Assembly (NCBI RefSeq): GCF_900108185.1
Contig: NZ_FNVA01000002.1
Span: 434,001-498,000, forward strand
Direction of reading: 5' to 3'
Source: Bryocella elongata
GTDB taxonomy: Bacteria > Acidobacteriota > Terriglobia > Terriglobales > Acidobacteriaceae
Length of the DNA stretch: 64,000 nucleotides
This document shows, one piece after another, positions 20,101 to 27,552 of the stretch. Numbering within the stretch: position 1 is the stretch's first letter; each line of letters opens with the position of its first letter. The translations under genes were made by a program, and so were the position numbers. The notes beneath the pieces are model-generated. The model worked only from the letters and a program-made list of their open reading frames with translations. It ran no database searches and had not been told where the DNA came from.

Positions 20101-20650
20101 CTTCACGGGCTTCAAGAAGGCTCTGCTTGGCGGCTATCAGATAAACTCCATCGCGGTGTGGCAGAGCGGCAAGCCGTTCGACATCGTCAACAGCGGTTCA
20201 GGCAATGACGTCACCACGGAGACGATTGGAAGCAAGACCTACACCGATGCGTTCAGCAACCGCTCCACGCCGCAGAACAGCGGTGGTCCGGATCGTCCTA
20301 ACATCGTGGGCAACCCGCATGTTGGACATCCGACGCTGGGCGCGTACTTCAACACGGCAGCGTTCGCCCCGCAGCCCATGGGGACGATCGGCACAACGCA
20401 GCGCGATGCGCTCTTTGGGCCGCACTACCGCCACGTTGACCTGTCGCTCTTCAAGGACTTTACGGTCACCGAGCGAGTTGGTCTCCAGTTCCGTGCGGAG
20501 TGCTTCAACGTCTCCAACACACCGAGCTACTACCTGAATGATGGCAGTGGCAACGTGCAACTCGGCAACAGCTCCTTCGGCACGGTAACAAACGCGGACC
20601 CGAACTATACTCCGCGCCAGTTCCAGTTCGCATTGAAGGCGTCGTTCTAA
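17129..20650 (+). CDS. TonB-dependent receptor, Oar-like
   Basis: 1173 residues from ATG 17129, chosen over GTG 17084 because AGGA lies 6 nt upstream. The signal peptide is WATGLAFAFCLSTSSARAQ. A carboxypeptidase-regulatory-like domain (ADILGTVTDPTGADVPNATV) is followed by a plug with the frequent DLPLNGRNYVQLVQLVPGA and FSVNGQDDTLNNTTVDGIDD motifs, then a large barrel ending in RQFQFALKASF. The TSSFG-like C-terminal pattern (GNSSFGTVTNADPNYTPRQ) is typical of the family. The GH1 gene 105 bp downstream on the same strand probably belongs to the same uptake unit, suggesting import of beta-glucosides (inference). Confidence 0.93.
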   Translation: MNQTISIPLQRTGQCIAKLRRMGWATGLAFAFCLSTSSARAQLTTADILGTVTDPTGADVPNATVTLKNLGTNETRTVKTDSSGNYIFPLLAPGHYSISVAASGFKASRTPDLAVEAGDRARADEALAIGAESEVVNVEAQTPLLQSDNSTVSSTVTAQAVQDLPLNGRNYVQLVQLVPGANEGPGNGLTSGGRPDDRRPSSSFSVNGQDDTLNNTTVDGIDDNERIIGTTGIKPVVEAIQEITVQTNNYTAEAGRTAGGVVSIITRQGTNKFHGTAYEFFRNDIFDARNVSQQTGRKPELRQNQFGGSFSGPIFRDRTFFFGDYEGLRTVSGVTYSKTVPDMYEYDAIHSLNGETPQTLINAGNGTAGNGIDPIALNYLMLFPAPNTPGCTTPTPVPSANCLTNNSVISPNKTQSGNSFDVRVDHKFNDRNLFFGRYDSNKYNTFTPPGLGTVNGIQVSGGRYDFDGPATDYAQQYGFGFTHIFTANLLVDLRAAYTRINNFSAPLNYGTSPDTKLGFGTNMNFNQYSNYLTPIQFGPFSDIGDGAYVPLADIDNSFQYQANVSYTRGNHNFKAGASYIRRQARNVQSSFAAGQYGFGLVTDTVANNNVKTQDNNLASSLVGAFSSDSRNYDLNPPDYRTYEPSFFVEDNWKVTSAISIQLGVRYDVFTPFTEAHSHISNFDFNQALGSNAGNINSALKIANVNGVDGHAGIKTDYSNVAPRIGFSARIRPGTVLRGGYGMSFFPGNYTSNADLKNIPFVSVFSPNCQSNLAVVIETNANGGTLPSGQNGACSTVGAPGTFDAGLPVPSAPVISSLPAVANLSFVAEDPKFRSALIQQFNLQIEQQFGPNVFTIGYVGNTGQHLPETINDINSPAPFNPDSNPAGSAYKLGTVLPLLSSVGWMQSEGMSNYNALQMSFQRRFSHGLSFDTNYTWGKAMSDITGFSAEGGGRSWSNADPTRIRQIEYGVAENDIKNRFASSVNYALPFGKNFTGFKKALLGGYQINSIAVWQSGKPFDIVNSGSGNDVTTETIGSKTYTDAFSNRSTPQNSGGPDRPNIVGNPHVGHPTLGAYFNTAAFAPQPMGTIGTTQRDALFGPHYRHVDLSLFKDFTVTERVGLQFRAECFNVSNTPSYYLNDGSGNVQLGNSSFGTVTNADPNYTPRQFQFALKASF

Positions 20651-20755
20651 GCAGCAGCGGCAGGTCGCAATCACTCTCGGGCCGCCGGACAGCAGAGTTC
20701 CATGTCCGGCGGCCTGTGTGTCTCTTGGCAACACGGCTTCTCATGCAGGAGGGTT

Positions 20756-22219
20756 ATGTTCGGCAATATTTCCAGACGCGCACTCGCACGTCTGCTCGGT
20801 GGCTCAGCGGCTGCTGCAACTCTTCCGAATCTGGTGTCTGAATCGGGTGCACAGACTCCTGCCGAGCGCGTGGCGGGGCATCGCAGTTTTCCTCCAGGCT
20901 TCCTTTGGGGATCGGCCACGGCCTCGTACCAAGTGGAAGGTGCAGTGCATGAGGGGGGGCGCGGTCTCTCTATCTGGGACACGTTCTCGCATATGCCGGG
21001 CAAGGTCGATAATGGCGACACTGGCGATGTGGCAGACGACTTCTATCATCGCTACCGCGAAGATATTCAACTGATGAAGAACCTCGGGCTGAAGAGCTTC
21101 CGCTTCTCGGTGGCGTGGACTCGTATCTTCCCGAATGGCACTGGCGCGCCGAATCAGCAGGGCGTTGATTTCTATCTTCGGCTTACGGATGCTCTGCTGG
21201 AGGCGGGGATCCAGCCGTTCTGCACGTTGTATCACTGGGATCTGCCGCAGGTATTGCAGGACCGAGGTGGATGGGAGAACCACGACACTGCGAAGGCCTT
21301 CGCCGACTATGCGGGGTATACCGTGAGTAAGCTCGGCGATCGCGTGAAGCACTACATGACGATGAACGAACTCCGCACGTTCGTAGAGGTTGGCAACCAG
21401 GAAGGCCGACACGCACCGGGCCTCAAACTATCACGAGGCCGGCTTGCTCAGCTTACGCATCACGTGGTGCTGGGCCACGGGATGGCGGTGCAGGCGATAC
21501 GCGCGAATGCGCCCGCGGGAACGAAGGTTGGCGTTGCGGAGAATCCTGTAGCGACGACGCCGGTCATTGAATCGCAGGAGCATATTGAAGCAGCCCGCAA
21601 AGCCTTTCGCGAAGAGAACGCGATGTATCTGACGGTCATCAAGGAGGGACGTTACACGGAGCAGTATCTCAAACGGCTAGGCAGCGACGCGCCGAAGTTT
21701 ACTGCGGAAGACCTGCGCATCATCTCGAGCCCCATGGATTTTGTGGGGACCAATGTGTACCAGCCGGCATACGTACGCGCTGATGCGAACGAGCGTGGCT
21801 ATGCGATGGCGCCACCACCAGCGTCCTATCCGCACATGTACAGCCCGTGGCTTACGATAGGCCCCGAGGCTTTGTACTGGGTGCCGAAGCTGGTGAGCGA
21901 GCTTTGGGATGTGCGCGAGATCTACATCACAGAGAACGGGACGTCTTCGACGGATACGATCGCGGCCGATGGGCATATCTACGACACGGACCGGGTGATG
22001 TTCCTTCGCAACTACCTGACGCAACTGCAGCGGGCCGTCAGCGAAGGTGTGCCGGTGAGAGGCTATTTCCTGTGGAGCCTGCTCGACAACTTCGAATGGG
22101 CCGATGGTTACGACAAGCGCTTTGGGATCACATATGTCGATCTGCACACGCAGAAGCGAACCCCAAAGCTGAGTGCAAAGTTTTACGCGGAGGTTATTCG
22201 GACGAGCCGGGTCGCATAG
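20756..22219 (+). CDS. Tat-exported GH1 beta-glucosidase
   Basis: 487 residues from ATG 20756, just after a strong AGGAGG. The N-terminus FGNISRRALARLLGGSAAAA is a twin-arginine signal. GH1 signatures: FPPGFLWGSATASYQVEGA near residue 45, acid/base E205 in MTMNELRTF, nucleophile E393 in IYITENGTSS, and WSLLDNFEWADGYDKRFGITYVD near the end. The residue after the acid/base is usually proline (NEP); here it is leucine (NEL). The enzyme should hydrolyse beta-glucosides in the periplasm, downstream of the TonB receptor. A hairpin terminator follows at 22280. Confidence 0.9.
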   Translation: MFGNISRRALARLLGGSAAAATLPNLVSESGAQTPAERVAGHRSFPPGFLWGSATASYQVEGAVHEGGRGLSIWDTFSHMPGKVDNGDTGDVADDFYHRYREDIQLMKNLGLKSFRFSVAWTRIFPNGTGAPNQQGVDFYLRLTDALLEAGIQPFCTLYHWDLPQVLQDRGGWENHDTAKAFADYAGYTVSKLGDRVKHYMTMNELRTFVEVGNQEGRHAPGLKLSRGRLAQLTHHVVLGHGMAVQAIRANAPAGTKVGVAENPVATTPVIESQEHIEAARKAFREENAMYLTVIKEGRYTEQYLKRLGSDAPKFTAEDLRIISSPMDFVGTNVYQPAYVRADANERGYAMAPPPASYPHMYSPWLTIGPEALYWVPKLVSELWDVREIYITENGTSSTDTIAADGHIYDTDRVMFLRNYLTQLQRAVSEGVPVRGYFLWSLLDNFEWADGYDKRFGITYVDLHTQKRTPKLSAKFYAEVIRTSRVA

Positions 22220-22279
22220 TGTTCGAGACGGCACGGTGTGCTGTGCTGTAACTCACGTTCTGAAGATGTCTGTTGGTGG

Positions 22280-22313
22280 ATGGCTGCGTTGGAACTGCGC
22301 AGCCATTTTTTTT
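22280..22313 (+). terminator. Rho-independent terminator of the receptor-GH1 unit
   Basis: 9-bp stem ATGGCTGCG (22280-22288) / CGCAGCCAT (22298-22306) with a 9-nt loop, continuing into an eight-T run (22306-22313). Confidence 0.85.
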
Positions 22314-22407
22314 GTCAGAGGCACTTCGCACAGCAACGTCCCAGGTTTCCCAGGTAAGGGTGAACCTTGGGAGGACGATAGAGCCTTCTCTGAATGCTTG
22401 ATTTGAA

Positions 22408-22484
22408 TGGTCGGGGCGATTGGATTCGAACCAACGACCCCCTGCTCCCGAAGCAGGTGCGCTACCAGGCTGCGCTACGCCCCG
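22408..22484 (-). tRNA. tRNA-Pro (anticodon CGG)
   Basis: Read on the minus strand, the acceptor arm CGGGGCG pairs with CGCCCCG, followed by the discriminator A and an encoded CCA (22408-22410). The anticodon stem CCTGC/GCAGG encloses the loop TTCGGGA, giving anticodon CGG (plus-strand bases 22448-22450). The T-loop GTTCGAATC is canonical. Length is 77 nt. Confidence 0.96.
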
Positions 22485-22699
22485 ATCCCTGGTGTTTGAA
22501 CTTCGGTGAACAAGTGCAGACGCACCGGCGGGGAAAGCTCATGCCGTGCCCCTGCTTACCGACTGTCTCAGTCTACCAGAACTTTAGCTGACGCGGTGTG
22601 GGGTGCCTCGCCGCTGCTGGAAGAGCCGTCCGGGAACGTTGATCGCGCTCGTATCTGCGTCGTCTGGTCTTCTGTCACGGACATCTGCATAGGCAAAAC

Positions 22700-22738
22700 G
22701 AGATGAGGGCGCGATCGGTTTGATCGCGCCCTCATCTC
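22700..22738 (-). terminator. Terminator of the OmpA-like gene
   Basis: A perfect 17-bp stem, 22700-22716 with 22722-22738, around the 5-nt loop GGTTT. It lies 25 bp beyond the stop of the minus-strand OmpA-like gene, and on that strand is followed by GTTTTG. Confidence 0.8.
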
Positions 22739-22762
22739 ATTGCCGTTTTGGTCTCCGTCCCT

Positions 22763-24436
22763 TTACTGCTGGGGCGGAATCCCCGTTCTGGCTGCCATTG
22801 GTTTGCGCTTGTGGAGCGGCTTCAGCCCAGCCGACGTGGTGCCGTAGGCCTGGCCGTGCCGCTTGATCGTCGACTCATCGAAGACCTGCGTGTTGGCATC
22901 GTTGAAGGTAGCGCCCGCCGGCACCAGCACATCGTTGACGGTGCGACCGGAGGTATCGCCGACGCGAAGCTCAACGCGAGCCGGGTCGATGCCCTTTTCC
23001 TGCACCAGGTACTGGCGTGCATTCATGGCGCGTTCGGCAGCGGATTGTGGCACCTCATCGGGCGAGGCATTGCCGATCATCACCAGCTTCGCATCGGTGT
23101 GCTGTTGCATGGAGAGTGCGACGTCGTCGAGACATCCCTTGGCTTCGTTGTCGACGCGGACGGGGCGGCGCTTGTCGCGGCTGAAGGCGATGCTGCAGAG
23201 GCTCTGCGTCTGCGGAATCACCGGCACCGGCAGCGCGTTGACCGTGACACTGGTCGCCGCCGTGGCCGACTGGCCGAGGTCATCGACGGCACTGCAGCCG
23301 ATGTTGATCAGCGTTGCGCCGAGACCTGCGGTGTTCAGCGTGGCTGTGGTGCCGTTGCTCGTGATCTGGCCGGCGGAGGTGGTGTATGAGTAGGTCAGCG
23401 GGCGGTTCTGCGGGCTCGTGCCTACCGTGCTGATCTGGACGCCGGTACCCGACGTGACCGTGCTCGGATTGGCGGAGCAGGTGACGGTGGGAGGCTCAAA
23501 TGCCTTGACAGTGAACGGCGCAACGCAGGATGCCTGCTGGCTGGCCCTGGCGCCCTGGCTCACATGGCCGCTGACCGTGTACTGTCCCGGAGCCAGGCCT
23601 GTGGTGTCGATGGTTGCCGTCTCGCCCTTGGAGGTGACCTGCCCCCCGTTGGCGGTCCAGGTGTAGTCGGCCTTGTGCCTGGGGTTCAGGTAGAGCGTGC
23701 TTCCGGTGACGGTGACGGGGTCGCCGGGATGAATGCTGACGGGCTCCGCGGTGCAGCCCAGCATGACGGACTGCGATACCTCAGGCGCGCCGAAGCGATA
23801 GACCAGGCCGCCCGAGAGGTGTACGGCCTTGAGATCGCCCACTCCGCCCAGCGTCTGGTTGTAGACGGCGGGGTGCGGGAAGTGGGTGTGCGAGTAGTCC
23901 ACGTCCGCCTGTACGGCCCGGACGGCAAGATGCTTGTTCCAGAAGGGAAGGACGAGGTCGACGCCACCGCCGCCGGTGACTCCCGTGCCCCACGTGATGG
24001 GCTGCGCTGCTGGGCCGCCGGCGCGAACGCCGCCTGCCAGCAGGTGGACGAACGGCACCACGGGGCCGAGCTGCCACCGAACCACCGGGCCAGCTTCGGC
24101 CGAGGTGAAATGGTTGTCGCACTGCCAGCCGTAACACGTCGGCAGGAACGAGTAGTGCTCCAGCGAACCGGAGAAATAGACCCCCTGCACCTGCACGCCG
24201 AACCAGTGGTTGAAGTAGCCGGTGACGCTGGCCGTGGCGTTGAGATTCGAGGTCGGCGTGTAGGAGATCTGGTTGACGGCGCTATTGAAAGGCCGCAGAT
24301 AGCCGTAGCCGCCGTAGATCTCGAAGTGGGTATCGGGGTATTCGGAGGCCGATTTGGGGGCCTGGGCAGACAAGGCCGCCGGGGCCAGTGACAGGCCAAG
24401 GGCGATGGCGGAGGAAAGGATCGTGCGACGCAGCAT
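22763..24436 (-). CDS. OmpA-like surface protein: N-terminal barrel, two Ig-like repeats, OmpA C-terminal domain
   Basis: 557 residues from ATG 24436 with signal peptide LSSAIALGLSLAPAALSAQA. Residues about 35-230 look like an eight-stranded outer-membrane barrel (FEIYGGYGYLRPFNSAVN, ending LSGGLVYRFGAP). Two related Ig-like segments follow (VMLGCTAEPVSIHPGDPVTVTG and VTCSANPSTVTSGTGVQI, each leading to TxTxNTAGL or TIDTTGL). The C-terminal part (DVALSMQQHTDAKLVMIGNA, ERAMNARQYLVQEKGIDPARV) matches the OmpA/MotB peptidoglycan-binding domain. It probably tethers the outer membrane to the wall. It is a single gene, divergent from the sulfate operon. Confidence 0.82.
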   Translation of the reverse strand: MLRRTILSSAIALGLSLAPAALSAQAPKSASEYPDTHFEIYGGYGYLRPFNSAVNQISYTPTSNLNATASVTGYFNHWFGVQVQGVYFSGSLEHYSFLPTCYGWQCDNHFTSAEAGPVVRWQLGPVVPFVHLLAGGVRAGGPAAQPITWGTGVTGGGGVDLVLPFWNKHLAVRAVQADVDYSHTHFPHPAVYNQTLGGVGDLKAVHLSGGLVYRFGAPEVSQSVMLGCTAEPVSIHPGDPVTVTGSTLYLNPRHKADYTWTANGGQVTSKGETATIDTTGLAPGQYTVSGHVSQGARASQQASCVAPFTVKAFEPPTVTCSANPSTVTSGTGVQISTVGTSPQNRPLTYSYTTSAGQITSNGTTATLNTAGLGATLINIGCSAVDDLGQSATAATSVTVNALPVPVIPQTQSLCSIAFSRDKRRPVRVDNEAKGCLDDVALSMQQHTDAKLVMIGNASPDEVPQSAAERAMNARQYLVQEKGIDPARVELRVGDTSGRTVNDVLVPAGATFNDANTQVFDESTIKRHGQAYGTTSAGLKPLHKRKPMAARTGIPPQQ

Positions 24437-24565
24437 CAGGCAGATGTCTCCCAGTGGACGCTTGATATAGTCGTTTCCACGTTAGCGCGGATACTTGCCG
24501 AACGCGCGCGGAATCTCGACTTGCGGCTCCAAGATAGGTACCTGTGTGATGCATGGGCGAGCGCG

Positions 24566-24599
24566 GGGTTTGCTCCGCAAGGGCCCGGGTTTGCCCCGC
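24566..24599 (+). repeat. 13-bp direct repeats two helical turns apart, overlapping the cys promoter
   Basis: GGGTTTGCTCCGC (24566-24578) and GGGTTTGCCCCGC (24587-24599) differ at one base and start 21 bp apart. The second copy covers the predicted -35 box. This is a plausible regulator site, unproven. Confidence 0.35.
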
Positions 24600-24619
24600 G
24601 CGGCCCGGGAACGTACAAT
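24591..24619 (+). promoter_or_regulatory. Predicted sigma-70-type promoter of the cys leader
   Basis: -35 box TTGCCC (24591-24596), a 17-bp spacer and -10 box TACAAT (24614-24619, five of six consensus bases). Transcription would begin about 7 nt later, at 24626-24627, which is the ATG of the cysteine-rich leader, leaving no 5-prime untranslated region. Confidence 0.5.
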
Positions 24620-24626
24620 CGAGAGG

Positions 24627-24707
24627 ATGAACCTGCTCTCGACACTCGGCGTCCGCTGTTGTGCCTCGGGGGCGTGTTGTCTCTCCGGCTGTTGTTGCGA
24701 GCTTTAG
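24627..24707 (+). CDS. Cysteine-rich leader peptide (26 aa) upstream of cysD, probably leaderless
   Basis: The frame reads MNLLSTLGVRCCASGACC then LSGCCCEL and stop: seven Cys in 26 codons, clustered as CC, CC and CCC. GAGAGG abuts the ATG with no spacing, so it cannot serve as a normal ribosome-binding site, and the predicted promoter puts the transcript start at the ATG itself. Polycysteine leaderless frames upstream of cysteine-synthesis operons act as cysteine-responsive attenuators in mycobacteria. Here the position before cysD-cysN-cysH, whose pathway ends in cysteine, argues for the same logic: ribosome stalling at Cys codons when Cys-tRNA is scarce. A longer in-frame start at 24495 is less likely. 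The function is inference. Confidence 0.6.
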   Translation: MNLLSTLGVRCCASGACCLSGCCCEL

Positions 24708-24759
24708 TTCGCCCTTCCGGAGCCGCCTGAAGGTTCTATCCCGAACCCGGCGACTTTTT
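24683..24759 (+). promoter_or_regulatory. Candidate transcription attenuator downstream of the cys leader
   Basis: Three mutually exclusive pairings can be drawn. Within the leader, CTCCGG (24683-24688) pairs with CCGGAG (24717-24722). CCTTC-GG pairs with CC-GAAGG (24713-24733). A terminator-like hairpin GGTTC (24732-24736) / GAACC (24743-24747), extended by GCCG (24722-24725) / CGGC (24748-24751), is followed by TTTTT at 24755-24759. The last two share bases 24732-24733. The stems are short, so this is a hypothesis needing folding and experiment. Confidence 0.35.
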
Positions 24760-24832
24760 CCCCACTCCACAATCTGATCCTCAGCGCCTCGGCATCTTCG
24801 CCTTTGGCTGCTGTCCTCACCGGAGGCCCCTC

Positions 24833-25777
24833 GTGTCCACAATCGCCGATGCTCCAATTGATGTTGCACAGCTTCATCGCGAGCGCATGAATCATCTTCA
24901 GGCGCTCGAAGCGGAGAGCATCTATATCCTTCGCGAAGCTGTCGCTGAGTTTGCCCGGCCAGTCATGCTCTACTCCATCGGCAAGGACTCCAGCGTGATG
25001 CTGCGGCTGGCGCAGAAGGCGTTCTTCCCCGGCAAGATCCCTTTTCCTTTGCTGCACGTGGACACCAGCTACAAGTTCCCCGAGATGATCGCCTTCCGCG
25101 ACCGGTACGTGAAGGAGATTGGTGCCGAGCTGATCGTGCACCGCAACGAAGAGGCCATTGCCGACGGTGCGAGCCCCTGGAAGCTGGGCACCCAGAACTG
25201 CTGTGGCGCGCTGAAGACGCGCAGTCTCCTCGACGGGCTGGAGGAGGGTGGCTTCGATGCCGCGTTCGGTGGGGCTCGCCGCGACGAAGAGAAGTCCCGC
25301 GCCAAGGAGCGGGTCTACAGCTTCCGCGACAGCGCAGGCCAGTGGGACCCCAAGAACCAGCGCCCGGAGCTGTGGCAGCTCTACAACTCCCGGCTGCGGA
25401 AGGGCGAAAGCATCCGGGTCTTCCCGTTGAGCAACTGGACGGAGCTCGATATCTGGCTCTACCTCTACTCCGAACAGATTCCCATCGTGCCGCTGTACTT
25501 CGCCGAAGAGCGCGACGTGGTGGTGCGTGGTAACACGCTGACCCTGGTCGATGAGACGACGCGACTTCTGCCACACGAGAAGGTGGAGAAGCGTAAGGTG
25601 CGCATGCGTTCGCTTGGCTGCGCGCCTTGCACAGGCGCCATCGAGAGCGATGCCGATACCTTGCCGGCGATCATCTCTGAACTCATCACCTTCCGTCGCA
25701 GCGAGCGTGAGAACCGTGCCATCGACCATGACGAAGAAGGTTCGATGGAGCTGAAGAAGCGCGAAGGATATTTCTAG
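24833..25777 (+). CDS. cysD: Sulfate adenylyltransferase subunit 2
   Basis: 314 residues from GTG 24833, with GGAGG 6 nt upstream. The PP-loop ATP-pyrophosphatase motif [14 protein letters not shown] lies near residue 47, followed by the CysD-typical [36 protein letters not shown] and [10 protein letters not shown]. With the GTPase CysN it makes adenosine 5-phosphosulfate (APS) from sulfate and ATP in the cytoplasm, the first step of sulfate assimilation. Length and motifs are normal. It is the first full gene of the operon, 125 bp after the cysteine-rich leader. Confidence 0.96.
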   Translation: MSTIADAPIDVAQLHRERMNHLQALEAESIYILREAVAEFARPVMLYSIGKDSSVMLRLAQKAFFPGKIPFPLLHVDTSYKFPEMIAFRDRYVKEIGAELIVHRNEEAIADGASPWKLGTQNCCGALKTRSLLDGLEEGGFDAAFGGARRDEEKSRAKERVYSFRDSAGQWDPKNQRPELWQLYNSRLRKGESIRVFPLSNWTELDIWLYLYSEQIPIVPLYFAEERDVVVRGNTLTLVDETTRLLPHEKVEKRKVRMRSLGCAPCTGAIESDADTLPAIISELITFRRSERENRAIDHDEEGSMELKKREGYF

Positions 25778-25878
25778 AGGCTGTTGCTTGCCATTGGCTC
25801 TTCGACGTTGTGATTCACCGCACGCCACACAACGACCAGCAACGCAGTCTCTCCCGATTGATCTCAAGGACCACCGCC

Positions 25879-27528
25879 ATGTCGACATTGATTACCGACC
25901 CCCGCGAAGCTGCCTTTCGCGCCTTCCTCGACGCTCACCTCGACCAGGAGCTGCTGCGCTTTACGACAGCGGGCTCCGTGGATGACGGGAAGTCGACCCT
26001 CATCGGCCGTCTGCTGCATGACACCCGCTCGGTCTATGAAGACCAGCTCGCTGCCGTGCGCGCCAGCCGCGTAAACCGCGCAGGCAATGGCCAGGTCGAT
26101 CTCTCGCTGCTCACCGATGGCCTCCGCGCCGAGCGCGAGCAGGGCATCACCATTGACGTTGCCTATCGCTACTTCTCGACGTCGAAGCGCAAGTTCATCA
26201 TCGCGGATACACCCGGCCATGAGCAGTACACCCGCAACATGGCGACCGGAGCTTCGACCGCTGATGTGGCGATTGTGCTCATCGACGCGGCTGCCTTCGT
26301 GAAGGCCGATGGCCTGTTGCCGCAGTCGCGCCGCCACACCAACATCGCTTCACTGCTGCGCATTCCACACGTGGTCGCTGCCGTGAACAAGATGGACCTT
26401 GTTGGCTACTCGGCTGAGGTCTTCGACCGCATCGCTGCTGAATTCACCAAGCTTTCAGCCGAGCTCCAGCTCGAGAGCGTAGCTCTCGTTCCGGTCAGTG
26501 CGCTGGCGGGGGACAACGTCGTCGATCCCTCAAAGAACATGCCCTGGTACACCGGGCCGACGCTGCTCGAATACCTGGAGACGGTGCAGTTGCAGGTGCG
26601 CGATGAGTCGCAGCAGCCGTTGCGCTTTCCGGTGCAGCTCGTCGTGCGTCCCGATGCAAACTTCCGCGGCTTCGCAGGACGCATCGAGCGCGGTGAACTT
26701 CGCGCAGGACTCAGCGTGCGGGCGCTGCCTTCAGGCCGCGTGACGAAGGTCAAGTCGATCGTGACCTACGATGGCGAGCTGAAGAGTGCGGCCTCGCCGC
26801 GCTCCGTCACGGTGGAGCTTGAGGACGAGATCGATCTTTCCCGCGGCGAGATGCTCATTGCGGAGAACGAGACTGCGCCACTGGTGACGAATCGTATCCG
26901 CGCCATGCTGGTCTGGATGCTCGAGCAGCCGCTTGAGCTGGGGACGAATTACCTGCTGAAGCACACCACACGCACCGTGCGTGCGACCGTCAGGGCCATC
27001 CGTCATCGCATCGACGTAAATACCGGCGAGCGTCTCGCCGCGACGAAGCTCAACCTCAACGATATCGCCGAGGTAGAGCTCGAGACCAGCCTTCCGCTCT
27101 TCTTCGATCCCTATGCCGAGAGCCGTGCGATGGGCTCGTTTATCCTCATTGATCCCGTGACCAACGCGACCGTGGGCGCTGCCATGATCGTCGCTGCGGC
27201 GGACGAAACCTCGGGCTCCGAGCCAACCGCAAGCCTTCGGCGCTTCGCGTTTGTACACTTGAGCGGCGACGATGCTGCCGCTCGCGCAACCGCGCTGCGT
27301 GAGTCGCTGCTTGCCATCGGCCGCAACGCCATCATCGTCGACGATGCGAAGATCTCACCGTCCTCGCTACCCTCAGTCGCCCGCGCACTGGAGCTCGCCG
27401 GCGTCATCGGCATCTCGGCGCGGGAGCAGCTCGACGAGGTTTCGCTGGTGGCATTACGCGAGTCCGCCGGGGAGGCGTTCTTCACCGATGAAGTCGCGGC
27501 AACCCACTGGATTCAAGCTACAGAGTAA
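25879..27528 (+). CDS. cysN: Sulfate adenylyltransferase subunit 1 with degenerate C-terminal APS-kinase remnant
   Basis: 549 residues from ATG 25879 (AAGGA 8 nt upstream); the upstream in-frame ATG at 25810 is unlikely. The GTPase domain has GSVDDGKST, DTPGHEQ and NKMD; beta-barrel domains follow. CysN alone is about 475 residues and CysN-CysC fusions about 630. Here a tail of about 95 residues (454-549) resembles CysC: FVHLSGDDAAARATALRESL aligns with the APS-kinase P-loop region, but the GxxGKS/T loop is replaced by GDDAAAR, and the DGD-N-R-GLN segment is missing before VARALELAGVIGIS. The GTPase should be active, the kinase part not. It drives CysD. Confidence 0.93.
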   Translation: MSTLITDPREAAFRAFLDAHLDQELLRFTTAGSVDDGKSTLIGRLLHDTRSVYEDQLAAVRASRVNRAGNGQVDLSLLTDGLRAEREQGITIDVAYRYFSTSKRKFIIADTPGHEQYTRNMATGASTADVAIVLIDAAAFVKADGLLPQSRRHTNIASLLRIPHVVAAVNKMDLVGYSAEVFDRIAAEFTKLSAELQLESVALVPVSALAGDNVVDPSKNMPWYTGPTLLEYLETVQLQVRDESQQPLRFPVQLVVRPDANFRGFAGRIERGELRAGLSVRALPSGRVTKVKSIVTYDGELKSAASPRSVTVELEDEIDLSRGEMLIAENETAPLVTNRIRAMLVWMLEQPLELGTNYLLKHTTRTVRATVRAIRHRIDVNTGERLAATKLNLNDIAEVELETSLPLFFDPYAESRAMGSFILIDPVTNATVGAAMIVAAADETSGSEPTASLRRFAFVHLSGDDAAARATALRESLLAIGRNAIIVDDAKISPSSLPSVARALELAGVIGISAREQLDEVSLVALRESAGEAFFTDEVAATHWIQATE

Positions 27529-27552
27529 GGCCGTCGGGCCATAGGAGCACGC

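Noticed and set aside
24704-25888. 394-codon minus-strand frame opposite cysD
   Set aside because: Shadow of cysD, whose PP-loop and length are normal.
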